From an uncultured Allomuricauda sp. (GTDB taxonomy: Bacteria; Bacteroidota; Bacteroidia; Flavobacteriales; Flavobacteriaceae): a DNA stretch of 59,694 nt. Shown one piece after another: positions 46,976 through 54,223 of this stretch. How positions within the stretch are numbered: the first letter of the stretch is position 1; every line of letters starts with the position of its first letter. A program made the position numbers and the translations under genes. A model generated the notes under the pieces. It was not told where the DNA came from and searched no databases. It saw only the letters and a program-made list of their open reading frames with translations. The stretch lies in NCBI GenBank assembly GCA_937899065.1, contig CALBPG010000255.1, positions 1 to 59,694 on the forward strand, in the 5' to 3' direction.

Positions 46976-48319
46976 TTAGTTGATATTTAATATGTGCAAT
47001 CCGTTGTAAATATCTATGGTTCTCTCGTTTACTTTCAGACGAAGGCGTACTTGCAGATTTTCGTTTTGTGCCGTTCCGTATAAGTTTTTCGCTTGAAAAA
47101 GTTCCAATGCATTGATAAGTCCTTTCTCATATCTTTTTTGAGCAATTTGAAATGCCAAACCTTGTGATTCAACTCGTTTATTGCTTTGCTCGTATTCAGC
47201 AACCAAAGCATTGTTGGTTTGTACGAGTTGCTGCACCAGTTGAAACAAGGCTTGCTCTTGTATGTCTAAATTATTTTCTGCTTGTAACAAAGCAATTTTT
47301 TGTTGCTTCACTCTCGACCGGTTGGACCAACCGTTGGTGATGGGTACAATGATTTGTGCTCCGATGAATCGTGAAAAGTTATCATTCAACTGGTCCGAAA
47401 AAGGAACAGGTATGTCGTTGTCATCCAAAGCGGTTTGTGCATATCTCGATTCCATCCCAGCAATCATTGTTAAGGAAGGGTATAGATTTCCTCGAGTGGC
47501 ATTAAGTTGTTTTTTGGCCGCTTTCACTAAGTATTCTTGCGACTTGATTATTGGAATAAATCCTTTTGCCACCGTGTACAAAGAATCAATGCCTACCCCT
47601 CCGGATCCTTCTACCTGATTCTGGGCTTCTTCTTCAATATGAAGTTCAATATCACAATCTACAGTAAGATTCATTTCTTGAAGCAAGGTCAACTTTGACA
47701 GGGTAAGCAAATTGCGGTTTTGGGTAACCAAAAGTTTATCTGACAATAAGTTGGATTCGGCTTCGACTAAATCCGCTTCGGCCATCACGCCCAACTCTAC
47801 TTGGCGTTGTACCATGTCATAATTGGTCTGTGAAATATCTTGTTGTTCCAAGGAGTTGGCTACCAACCCTTCATTGAATTTGATGTCATAAAAAGCAGTC
47901 ATTACTCTGAAAGCAAGAAGATATTTTTCTTGAAGCACATCTTCTTTGGCAGATTCGTAAATGAATTTGGCTGCTTTAATGGAGTTCAGTTTTTGAAACC
48001 CTTGAAAAATATCAAGGTTGGCGTTGACATTATAATAGAAACTGTTGAATTCTTGATTGACTAATAAACCTGTGGTCCTGTCCTCGTTCAAACCAGTATT
48101 ATAGCGGTATTCTGAAAAGCCACTAAAGTTGGGCAACAAATCACGAACGGATTGACGATAGCTCTCACGATTGGTGTCCTTGGTGTAATTCAAGTTTTTG
48201 ACTTGCAAATTGTTTTCAACGGCGTAAGAGACGCATTCGTCCAGTGTCCAACGCTTTTGGGCTGAAACCGCGAGTGTCGCAGAACAAAGTAAGGCCGTGA
48301 TGTAAATTCTTAGGTTCAT
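46976..48319 (-). CDS. TolC-family outer-membrane efflux protein
   Basis: The first gene of the 12-gene export run encodes 447 residues. A signal peptide (~1-20, ending AVSAQ) precedes WTLDECVSYAVENN, the conserved opening of TolC/OEP proteins. Two long helical OEP repeats follow (e.g. YDMVQRQVELGVMAEADLVE and FQIAQKRYEKGLINALELFQ). It should form the trimeric outer-membrane duct of the system. Its promoter region faces the NtrC-type regulator gene across 200 nt and carries paired TTGGCAYA boxes. Confidence 0.94.
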   Translation of the reverse strand: MNLRIYITALLCSATLAVSAQKRWTLDECVSYAVENNLQVKNLNYTKDTNRESYRQSVRDLLPNFSGFSEYRYNTGLNEDRTTGLLVNQEFNSFYYNVNANLDIFQGFQKLNSIKAAKFIYESAKEDVLQEKYLLAFRVMTAFYDIKFNEGLVANSLEQQDISQTNYDMVQRQVELGVMAEADLVEAESNLLSDKLLVTQNRNLLTLSKLTLLQEMNLTVDCDIELHIEEEAQNQVEGSGGVGIDSLYTVAKGFIPIIKSQEYLVKAAKKQLNATRGNLYPSLTMIAGMESRYAQTALDDNDIPVPFSDQLNDNFSRFIGAQIIVPITNGWSNRSRVKQQKIALLQAENNLDIQEQALFQLVQQLVQTNNALVAEYEQSNKRVESQGLAFQIAQKRYEKGLINALELFQAKNLYGTAQNENLQVRLRLKVNERTIDIYNGLHILNIN

Positions 48320-48329
48320 AATGAATTGC

Positions 48330-48360
48330 TATGCCAAAAGGTTTACTAGATATGTGCCAA
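48330..48360 (-). promoter_or_regulatory. Paired TTGGCAYA boxes upstream of the export operon (possible sigma-54 -24 elements)
   Basis: On the minus strand TTGGCACA (48360-48353) and TTGGCATA (48337-48330) lie 23 nt apart, just before the TolC-like ATG at 48319. The upstream box matches the -24 half of the sigma-54 consensus TGGCAC-N5-TTGC and would place the start site near 48334. The -12 half is poor (TAGT). A sigma-54 activator is encoded next door, which makes the match worth noting, but it remains weak. Confidence 0.35.
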
Positions 48361-48431
48361 AAAATTAAATAATTGAAAATCAGGATTTTACATTATAATA
48401 GAGCTTAAGAAAAATTTAGGAGTGTAAATTT

Positions 48432-48462
48432 TTTATACAAAAAGTGTCCAAAATTTATACAA
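48432..48462. promoter_or_regulatory. Direct repeats TTTATACAA (22-bp period) in the divergent control region
   Basis: Two exact copies of TTTATACAA lie at 48432-48440 and 48454-48462, two helical turns apart, between the export operon and the NtrC-type regulator gene. Same-face spacing suits binding of a regulator dimer or oligomer, such as an upstream activating or autoregulatory site. Repeat and spacing are observed; binding is inferred. Confidence 0.4.
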
Positions 48463-48519
48463 CAGTACTTTTTTTCAAGGGGTGATTTGTAGTTTTAGAA
48501 AGCAAAAAAGAAGAAAACC

Positions 48520-49890
48520 ATGACTGATGCACGCATTTTAGTGGTAGATGACAACAAGAGCGTCCTTTCTGCATTGGAGATATTGTTGCAGTTTGAGTAC
48601 AAGAGTGTGCAGACACTTTTCAATCCAAACCAAATCACCTCTTTCCCCAATATAGAAGAGATAGACATTGTGTTGCTGGACATGAATTTCTCGGCTGGGG
48701 TTAATACAGGAAACGAAGGCTTGTTTTGGTTGAATCAAATCAAAAAACGGTCGCCCAACACCTCGGTCATATTAATGACAGCATATGGCGCGGTTGATTT
48801 GGCTGTTAATGCCTTAAAACAAGGCGCTACGGATTTCATTCTCAAACCGTGGAACAACGAACGTTTGATGGCTACGGTAAAATCGGCTTTGGAGCTTCGA
48901 AAGTCGAAGCAAGAAATCCATAAACTCAAAAAAAAGGAAACTCAACTGAAGCAAGTCATCAATGAGGATAAGAACTTCATCATTGGGAATTCCAAAGCCT
49001 TGACCACGGTGTTGAACTTAGTGGGCAAAGTGGCCAAGACAGACGTAAACGTTTTGATTACCGGTGAAAATGGTACGGGAAAAGAGCTTATTGCTCGTGA
49101 ACTGCACCGACTTTCTCCAAGAAAAGAGGAGGTATTTATTGGTGTGGATATGGGCTCTATCGCGGAGAATCTCTTCGAAAGTGAGCTTTTTGGACATATA
49201 AAAGGGTCTTTTACCGACGCCAAAGAAGATCGCGTCGGAAAGTTTGAAGCAGCCCACCAAGGATCTCTTTTTTTGGATGAGATGGGAAACCTGTCGTTGC
49301 AAACCCAAGCTAAATTACTATCCGCCATTCAAAACCGTTCCATCGTGAGAGTGGGTTCCAACAAACCGATTAGTGTGGACATTCGGTTGATTTGCGCCAC
49401 CAATTGTGATTTGGAACAAATGGTTGCCGACGGGCTTTTCCGAGAGGATTTGCTCTACCGTATTAACACCATACATATTAATGTACCCCCACTTCGCGAA
49501 CGTGACGGTGATATTCTGATATTGGCGGACTTCTTCCTCAACAGGTATGCTCAGAAATATGATAAACCTGGATTGCGCATCAACAATCCTGCGCAAGAAA
49601 AACTAATGGCTTACGCTTGGCCAGGTAACGTTCGTGAGCTGCAGCACACTATGGAAAGGGCCGTTATTTTATCAGAAGGCAATGTTTTGAAGCCTTCGGA
49701 TTTTCCATTTCATGCCAAACCGTCCCAGTCATTGGGTAATGGTCCGGTGACCTTGGATGAGATGGAACAACAAATGATCAATAGGGCGTTGGACCAAAAT
49801 GATGGGAACTATAGCGCGGCTGCCGAGCAACTGGGTATTTCACGCCAAACCCTTTATAACAAAGTCAAGAAGAGCAAATCCGATGGTTAG
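48520..49890 (+). CDS. NtrC/AtoC-family sigma-54-dependent response regulator
   Basis: A 456-residue cytoplasmic transcription activator. The REC domain (~5-120) has D10, D11, phospho-acceptor D54, T87 and K109-P110. The AAA+ domain (~155-385) has Walker A GENGTGKE (182-189), sigma-54 contact loop GSFTDA (229-234, where GAFTGA is canonical), Walker B FLDE (D253, E254) and FREDLLYRINTI. The Fis-type HTH is at ~430-451 (AAEQLGISRQTLYNKVKK). It is divergent from the 21.6-kb export run, which it probably controls, and overlaps its kinase gene by 8 nt. Confidence 0.95.
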   Translation: MTDARILVVDDNKSVLSALEILLQFEYKSVQTLFNPNQITSFPNIEEIDIVLLDMNFSAGVNTGNEGLFWLNQIKKRSPNTSVILMTAYGAVDLAVNALKQGATDFILKPWNNERLMATVKSALELRKSKQEIHKLKKKETQLKQVINEDKNFIIGNSKALTTVLNLVGKVAKTDVNVLITGENGTGKELIARELHRLSPRKEEVFIGVDMGSIAENLFESELFGHIKGSFTDAKEDRVGKFEAAHQGSLFLDEMGNLSLQTQAKLLSAIQNRSIVRVGSNKPISVDIRLICATNCDLEQMVADGLFREDLLYRINTIHINVPPLRERDGDILILADFFLNRYAQKYDKPGLRINNPAQEKLMAYAWPGNVRELQHTMERAVILSEGNVLKPSDFPFHAKPSQSLGNGPVTLDEMEQQMINRALDQNDGNYSAAAEQLGISRQTLYNKVKKSKSDG

Positions 49891-51232
49891 TCAAAGTTTT
49901 TATACCCAACTTATTATTAGGGTGTTTTTTATTGCGCTGAGTGCTTTAGCTGCGTCCTTTTTTTTCATGAATGCAAACTATATTCTGGCCGTGGTGTTGT
50001 TTTTAGCTTTTGTTGGACAGATACTATACATACTCTGTTTCTTTAATCTAAGCAATTGGGCCTTTGCATATTTTTTTCATTCGATTCAAAATGAGGATTT
50101 CACGCTTCGGTTTCCTATGGATTCCAAACTAAAATCCTTAAGTGAACTCAATCAAAGCCTTAATGTACTCAACGAAATGGTACAGGAGATGTATTTGAAG
50201 AACGAGGCCAAAGAAAAGTATTATCAAGAGATATTGAAGCAAGCTGACATTGGCATCCTCGCGGTGAATCCTAAAGGACATATTTATTTTGCCAATCCTA
50301 CCATGGAGAAGCTGTTGAGCCATAGCCCACTCAATCATATCAAGCAATTGCAACAGGTGGATGAGGACCTTTATGAACTTTTTAATTCATTGGGTGCCTT
50401 TGAGCGCAAGCTTATTGAATTGACCAACGAGCGGGAACAGAAACAACTGGCGTTAAAATCCTCGGCGATTACTTTGAATGGTGAGAATTTGATGCTTGTG
50501 GTTGCTCAGGATATAGATAAAGAACTTGATGAAAAAGAAACGGATTCATGGGTGCGGTTGATACGCGTGCTTACTCACGAGATTATGAATACGATTACTC
50601 CGATTACCTCAATATCCGATACCATCATCAAATACTTTAAGGTGAACGAGACCGTCGTTGATGTTGAAGAATTGGAACAAAATCAGGTGAGCAATACCCT
50701 TCGTGGACTTGAGGTGATTAAAGAACAAGGTGGGAACCTGATGGATTTTGTACAATCCTATCGAAGTCTATTGAGTGTTCCCGAGCCAGACCGTGCGTTG
50801 ATAAAAGGGGGCGAGTTGGTGGAAAAAATAAGTGTGATTATGGCCACACGCCCAGAGACGGAGCATATTGACTTCTCTGTAAAATGTATCCCAAGTGATT
50901 TGGAATTGTTTATTGATGAGAAGCAGATTTCACAGGTTTTGGTAAACCTCTGCAAAAACGCAATGCAGTCGGTTGGGCAAAAAGAAAACGGACGCGTCTC
51001 TTTAATTGCACGCGAAGAAGATGGTTCGAAATTTATACAAGTTTGGGACAACGGCCCAGGAATTCCACCAGATCTAATGGAAGAAATATTCATTCCATTT
51101 TTTACCACGAAAACCGAAGGTACCGGAATAGGTTTGAGTCTTTCCAAACGCGTAATGCAGCTTCATGGGGGCAGTTTAAAAGTGCATTCCGTACCCAACG
51201 AAGAAACCGTATTTCGGTTGGTTTTTAGTTGA
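49883..51232 (+). CDS. Sensor histidine kinase partner of the NtrC-type regulator
   Basis: Starting at the ATG at 49883 (overlap GATGGTTAG with the regulator stop) gives 449 residues. Two TMs (~10-31 and ~34-58) have almost no periplasmic loop, so sensing is likely within the membrane or the cytoplasm. A PAS-like domain (~110-210; DIGILAVNPKGHIYFANP) precedes a HisKA box with LTHEIMNTITPIT (H is the phospho-site) and a HATPase (NLCKNAMQSVG; VWDNGPGIP; GTGIGLSLSKRVM). The family resembles NtrY-type kinases common in Bacteroidota. It almost certainly phosphorylates the overlapping regulator. Confidence 0.92.
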   Translation: MVSQSFYTQLIIRVFFIALSALAASFFFMNANYILAVVLFLAFVGQILYILCFFNLSNWAFAYFFHSIQNEDFTLRFPMDSKLKSLSELNQSLNVLNEMVQEMYLKNEAKEKYYQEILKQADIGILAVNPKGHIYFANPTMEKLLSHSPLNHIKQLQQVDEDLYELFNSLGAFERKLIELTNEREQKQLALKSSAITLNGENLMLVVAQDIDKELDEKETDSWVRLIRVLTHEIMNTITPITSISDTIIKYFKVNETVVDVEELEQNQVSNTLRGLEVIKEQGGNLMDFVQSYRSLLSVPEPDRALIKGGELVEKISVIMATRPETEHIDFSVKCIPSDLELFIDEKQISQVLVNLCKNAMQSVGQKENGRVSLIAREEDGSKFIQVWDNGPGIPPDLMEEIFIPFFTTKTEGTGIGLSLSKRVMQLHGGSLKVHSVPNEETVFRLVFS

Positions 51233-51234
51233 TT

Positions 51235-51693
51235 ATGGAAGGTTCAGTGCTGAAAAAACAGGTCTTTGACCATTGTTGGGAGACCATCCTCAATCAAGAA
51301 AAGAGTCTGTTGAACAGACAACGGCTATTGCAAGAATCCCTAGAATCGGAGCAAAAGAGTAGTGCTGGCGATAAGCACGAAACTGGAAGGGCTATGGTAC
51401 AGTTGGAGCAAGAAAAACTCGGAAAACAACTTCATGAAATTTCACAGTTGAAACAAGTCCTTGCCCGAATTGATGCCGTACAAACACACCAAACGGTCGC
51501 TTTGGGCAGTTTGGTCCGCACTCAAGAAAACACCTTTTTTATTTCCGTATCCACCCAACCTTATCGTAAAGGCGGACAGCAGGTGCTGTGCATGTCCCCG
51601 GCGTCCCCTTTGGGCCGCGCCTTGTTGGGTAAAACCACTGGTGAAGTCATTCTGTTTTTGAAAAAGCAACATCAAATCCTGGAGATACACTAA
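51235..51693 (+). CDS. GreA/GreB-like transcription elongation factor family protein
   Basis: This 152-residue soluble protein starts at the ATG two bases after the kinase stop; a TTG two codons earlier overlaps that stop. A helical N-terminal half with SAGDKHETGRAMVQLEQEKL is followed by a FKBP-like Gre C-terminal fold (LGSLVRTQENTFFISVS; MSPASPLGRALLGKTTGEV). Homologues in Flavobacteria are often mislabelled '3-oxoacyl-ACP synthase'. The coiled-coil tip acids of true GreA are not obvious, so it may bind RNA polymerase without cleavage activity. Its tight link to a two-component system is noteworthy. Confidence 0.75.
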   Translation: MEGSVLKKQVFDHCWETILNQEKSLLNRQRLLQESLESEQKSSAGDKHETGRAMVQLEQEKLGKQLHEISQLKQVLARIDAVQTHQTVALGSLVRTQENTFFISVSTQPYRKGGQQVLCMSPASPLGRALLGKTTGEVILFLKKQHQILEIH

Positions 51694-51774
51694 ACCTTTA
51701 CAGGAGTTTAACGATTCTTTTAAATCCTCAAATCGATTCTTTTTTATCTTTAAGAGTTAACCAATAAAAACGTT

Positions 51775-52143
51775 ATGACTACAAAAGAAGTGGCGGACCA
51801 ACTAGTCGCCTACTGCCGTGAGGGCAAGTATGATGAAGCGTATGACATGTACGCCGACGATGCCGTAAGTGCTGAAATGCCAGGTATGCCCAATGCGGTG
51901 ACTCAAGGAAAACAACAAATTATCAAAGAGTATCAAGAGTGGGCTTCATCTATTGAAGAAATGCATGGCGGTAGTGTCGGTGACCCCGTTGTCGCAGGCA
52001 ATCACTTCATGGTTCCCATGACTATGGATGCTACATTTAAAGAACAAGGAAGGGTTACCATGGATGAACTTTGCGTATATGAAGTCGCCGACGATAAAAT
52101 CAAAAAGGCTACGTTCTTTTACGAAGTCCCAGAAATGGGCTAA
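51775..52143 (+). CDS. SnoaL/NTF2-like fold protein
   Basis: The 122 residues follow the SnoaL-like/NTF2 pattern: an N-terminal helix (ADQLVAYCREGKYDEAYDMY), then a cone-shaped beta sheet (QGKQQIIKEYQEW; HFMVPMTMDATFKEQG; MDELCVYEVADDKIKKATFF). No signal peptide is present. Such proteins bind small hydrophobic molecules or act as isomerases, and most in this subgroup are uncharacterised. It is probably transcribed alone. Two CGATTCTTTT direct repeats (51712 and 51734, 22 nt apart) lie in the upstream 81 nt, and a bidirectional terminator follows. Confidence 0.8.
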   Translation: MTTKEVADQLVAYCREGKYDEAYDMYADDAVSAEMPGMPNAVTQGKQQIIKEYQEWASSIEEMHGGSVGDPVVAGNHFMVPMTMDATFKEQGRVTMDELCVYEVADDKIKKATFFYEVPEMG

Positions 52144-52165
52144 TTATAACTAGTCAGGAAAAGAA

Positions 52166-52195
52166 AAAGCCCTCTACAAAGAGGGCTTTATTATT
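52166..52195. terminator. Bidirectional intrinsic terminator
   Basis: A 9-bp stem AAAGCCCTC (52166-52174) / GAGGGCTTT (52181-52189) with loop TACAAA has A residues before it and T-rich sequence after it. It therefore serves both the NTF2-like gene (plus) and the Asp-rich lipoprotein gene (minus, stop at 52197). Confidence 0.8.
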
Positions 52196-52196
52196 T

Positions 52197-53078
52197 TTAG
52201 GCCTTGGTGTATCCTAATGCCATGAGATTAAATTCCGAATTATTTTCCGTATTGCCACTGTCATTTAAAGCTTGATTGGCATAGCTAGCTCGATAGGTAG
52301 GACAGCCTCTTTCTTCTCCACCCCATTGGGTTGCCTCAATGACGATTTTGGAGATGTTTTGTTGTCCAGTATCCAATAGAAAACGATAAGAGCCCATTGA
52401 ATCTGGGAGTTTGCCTTCCATGGAAAACTCATCCAGCAAAATTCCCGTTCCAATTTCTGCTCCGGAGGCGTTGTATGCCGTCCACTTTCCAGATTCGTCT
52501 ACTCTATTGGCGCCACCATCCGCACAGGTTTTCCCTTCTTGTGCTTGCCTTCCTTCTCCAGGGTCCATCTGTCCCACCTGAAGCATCACTTGGGTTACGG
52601 GAACAGAAAAGGATACAATAAGTTGCTCGCTGGCTTTGACAACTTCCCCCTGATATTCGTAGTAGTAGTCAATTTGTTCCCATCGGCCACCAGCCACGCC
52701 AAAGCCATCATCTCTAAATCTTTTTTCAAAAACAACACGACCTGGATTACCATTAATTTTTACCGCAGAAAGGGAAACCACATCATCCCATGCCTGTTCA
52801 CCTTCACCGTCATTCGAAAGCATATCAGCGGAGGCGGTAAGTAGGACTTCTGTGCCGTTTTCGGAATCATTTTCATCGGTATCGTCGGTGTCATCATCAT
52901 TTTCGTCACTCTCATCCATGTCATCCTCGGATGTATCATCATCTTCTTCGGTTGAATCCATCTCATCACCGTTTTCATCCAGAACGATATCCGTAAAATT
53001 GTCAGTGTTGTTTTCGCATGAAAAGTTGAACCACGCGAAAAAGCAGCCCAGAAGAAGGGCTAAAGCATATTTTTTCAT
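52197..53078 (-). CDS. Lipoprotein with Asp-rich linker
   Basis: This 293-residue exported lipoprotein has signal KKYALALLLGCFFAWFNFSC with acylated C21. Residues ~34-75 are almost all Asp, Glu, Ser, Thr and Asn, a likely extended or calcium-binding spacer. The remaining ~215 residues look like a beta-sandwich, carbohydrate-binding-like module (VVFEKRFRDDGFGVAGGRW; QLIVSFSVPVTQVMLQVGQM; GSYRFLLDTGQQNISKIVIE). No family was recognised with confidence. It stands alone between a terminator and a small intergenic palindrome. Surface display is inferred. Confidence 0.75.
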   Translation of the reverse strand: MKKYALALLLGCFFAWFNFSCENNTDNFTDIVLDENGDEMDSTEEDDDTSEDDMDESDENDDDTDDTDENDSENGTEVLLTASADMLSNDGEGEQAWDDVVSLSAVKINGNPGRVVFEKRFRDDGFGVAGGRWEQIDYYYEYQGEVVKASEQLIVSFSVPVTQVMLQVGQMDPGEGRQAQEGKTCADGGANRVDESGKWTAYNASGAEIGTGILLDEFSMEGKLPDSMGSYRFLLDTGQQNISKIVIEATQWGGEERGCPTYRASYANQALNDSGNTENNSEFNLMALGYTKA

Positions 53079-53097
53079 TTCATGAGGTTATGGGGTT

Positions 53098-53124
53098 CTA
53101 AGTTCCTAACGGAGATGAACTTAG
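53098..53124. promoter_or_regulatory. 8-bp perfect palindrome in the 53.1-kb intergenic gap
   Basis: CTAAGTTC (53098-53105) and GAACTTAG (53117-53124) are perfect complements around 11 nt. They lie 20 nt upstream of the Asp-rich lipoprotein start on its strand. No T-run is adjacent. An operator or a 5'-leader stem is possible; the adjacent GAGGG/CCCTC pair (53124-53143) is a second, weaker stem. Confidence 0.35.
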
Positions 53125-53162
53125 AGGGATCGTGACTACCCTCCCTTTTTCGATGAAGTGCA

Positions 53163-54149
53163 TTAGGAGGTAATTCGATTTCTGAGTTCAATCACATTTT
53201 GGGATACCTCCAAGAAAACCGTAGTCCCTTGCTTTTGGGATGCAACGCTATTGAAAAAAAGCTTGTCACCATTAGGTGCCCTTCCTTCATTTAAATAATG
53301 CGAACCTTTGAAGTAAGAGTTCACCACGTCGGTGCGCATTCCGGTTTCAGGAGAGGTCAGATGCCATTCATGCGGGTACAACAAAATCTGCTCTGTTCCT
53401 TGAAATTGAGGCCTAAGCAATTTAATAGGTATTAGATTGATTTCTCCAAAGAGTCCCCCTGCATATCGGTTTGGAGGATTGGCATATAGCTTCCCGGTAT
53501 CTTCATGGATGATTACCTGACCCTCCTTTAAAATGAGCGTGTTTTGGGCAAACGAAAGAATATCACTGGCATCATGGCTCGCGGTGACGACGGTGATGTT
53601 TCGTTCTTTTAAATAGGCGAACAGTTTTCTGCGCAGTTCACCCCGTTGAAAATTGTCAATATGCCCAAAGGGTTCATCCAAGAGTAGAATTTCCGGTTCT
53701 TCGGCCAAGACACTGGCCAAGGCGACCCGTTGCTGTTGCCCGCCACTCAGGTACCGAACCTTGGTGTCGATAAAATCGCGCATGTCTACCAGCTCCATAA
53801 GCTCTTCGATGCGCTCTTCGGCTGGAATTGAACTAAAAACAGAGAGGTATTTGGCAACATTTTCCCGAACAGAGGTAAAAGGCATCAAATCAAAACTTTG
53901 ACTCAAATATTTCATATACGATTCCCCTGGAATCAAACGATAGTTGGGTCCTAAAATAGGTTCGCCACGCCAGCTGAGCGCGCCGTTCTCAAGATGAAGT
54001 AATCCATATAGGATTCGCAAAACGGTGCTTTTCCCCGAACCACTCTCGCCCATTAAGGCCAAATGTTCTCCTTCTCTTACCGTAAACACGATGTCATGCA
54101 AAATTTCCTTTTGCTGATAGGAGAAAGAATCTATAGAAACATTTAGCAT
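53163..54149 (-). CDS. ABC transporter ATPase, PotA/FbpC-like, without linked permease
   Basis: It has 328 residues from the ATG at 54149. A start at 54200 is rejected because it would lie across the terminator of the upstream gene. Motifs: Walker A GESGSGKST (34-42), [13 protein letters not shown] signature, Walker B ILLLDEP, D-loop HID, switch H in TASHD. The C-terminal ~95 residues (from GEINLIPIKL) form a TOBE-like domain typical of iron or polyamine importers. In the usual ARA after the signature the sequence reads ALASVLA. No permease or binding-protein gene is adjacent, so its partners must be elsewhere or it has another role. Confidence 0.88.
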   Translation of the reverse strand: MLNVSIDSFSYQQKEILHDIVFTVREGEHLALMGESGSGKSTVLRILYGLLHLENGALSWRGEPILGPNYRLIPGESYMKYLSQSFDLMPFTSVRENVAKYLSVFSSIPAEERIEELMELVDMRDFIDTKVRYLSGGQQQRVALASVLAEEPEILLLDEPFGHIDNFQRGELRRKLFAYLKERNITVVTASHDASDILSFAQNTLILKEGQVIIHEDTGKLYANPPNRYAGGLFGEINLIPIKLLRPQFQGTEQILLYPHEWHLTSPETGMRTDVVNSYFKGSHYLNEGRAPNGDKLFFNSVASQKQGTTVFLEVSQNVIELRNRITS

Positions 54150-54172
54150 GACACTGAAGGGAATCAAAAAAG

Positions 54173-54197
54173 CAAAAACCGCCCCAAATAGGGGCGG
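54173..54197 (-). terminator. Intrinsic terminator of the prolyl oligopeptidase gene
   Basis: On the minus strand a 7-bp GC stem CCGCCCC/GGGGCGG (54197-54191 with 54185-54179) is followed by T residues. It lies 27 nt past the stop of the peptidase gene. Confidence 0.85.
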
Positions 54198-54223
54198 CAA
54201 TTTACCAAAAGGGATTCAGGATA

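Noticed and set aside
48320-48360. A firm sigma-54 promoter call for the export operon
   Set aside because: The -24 half fits but the -12 half is TAGT instead of TTGC, so it is listed only as a weak candidate.
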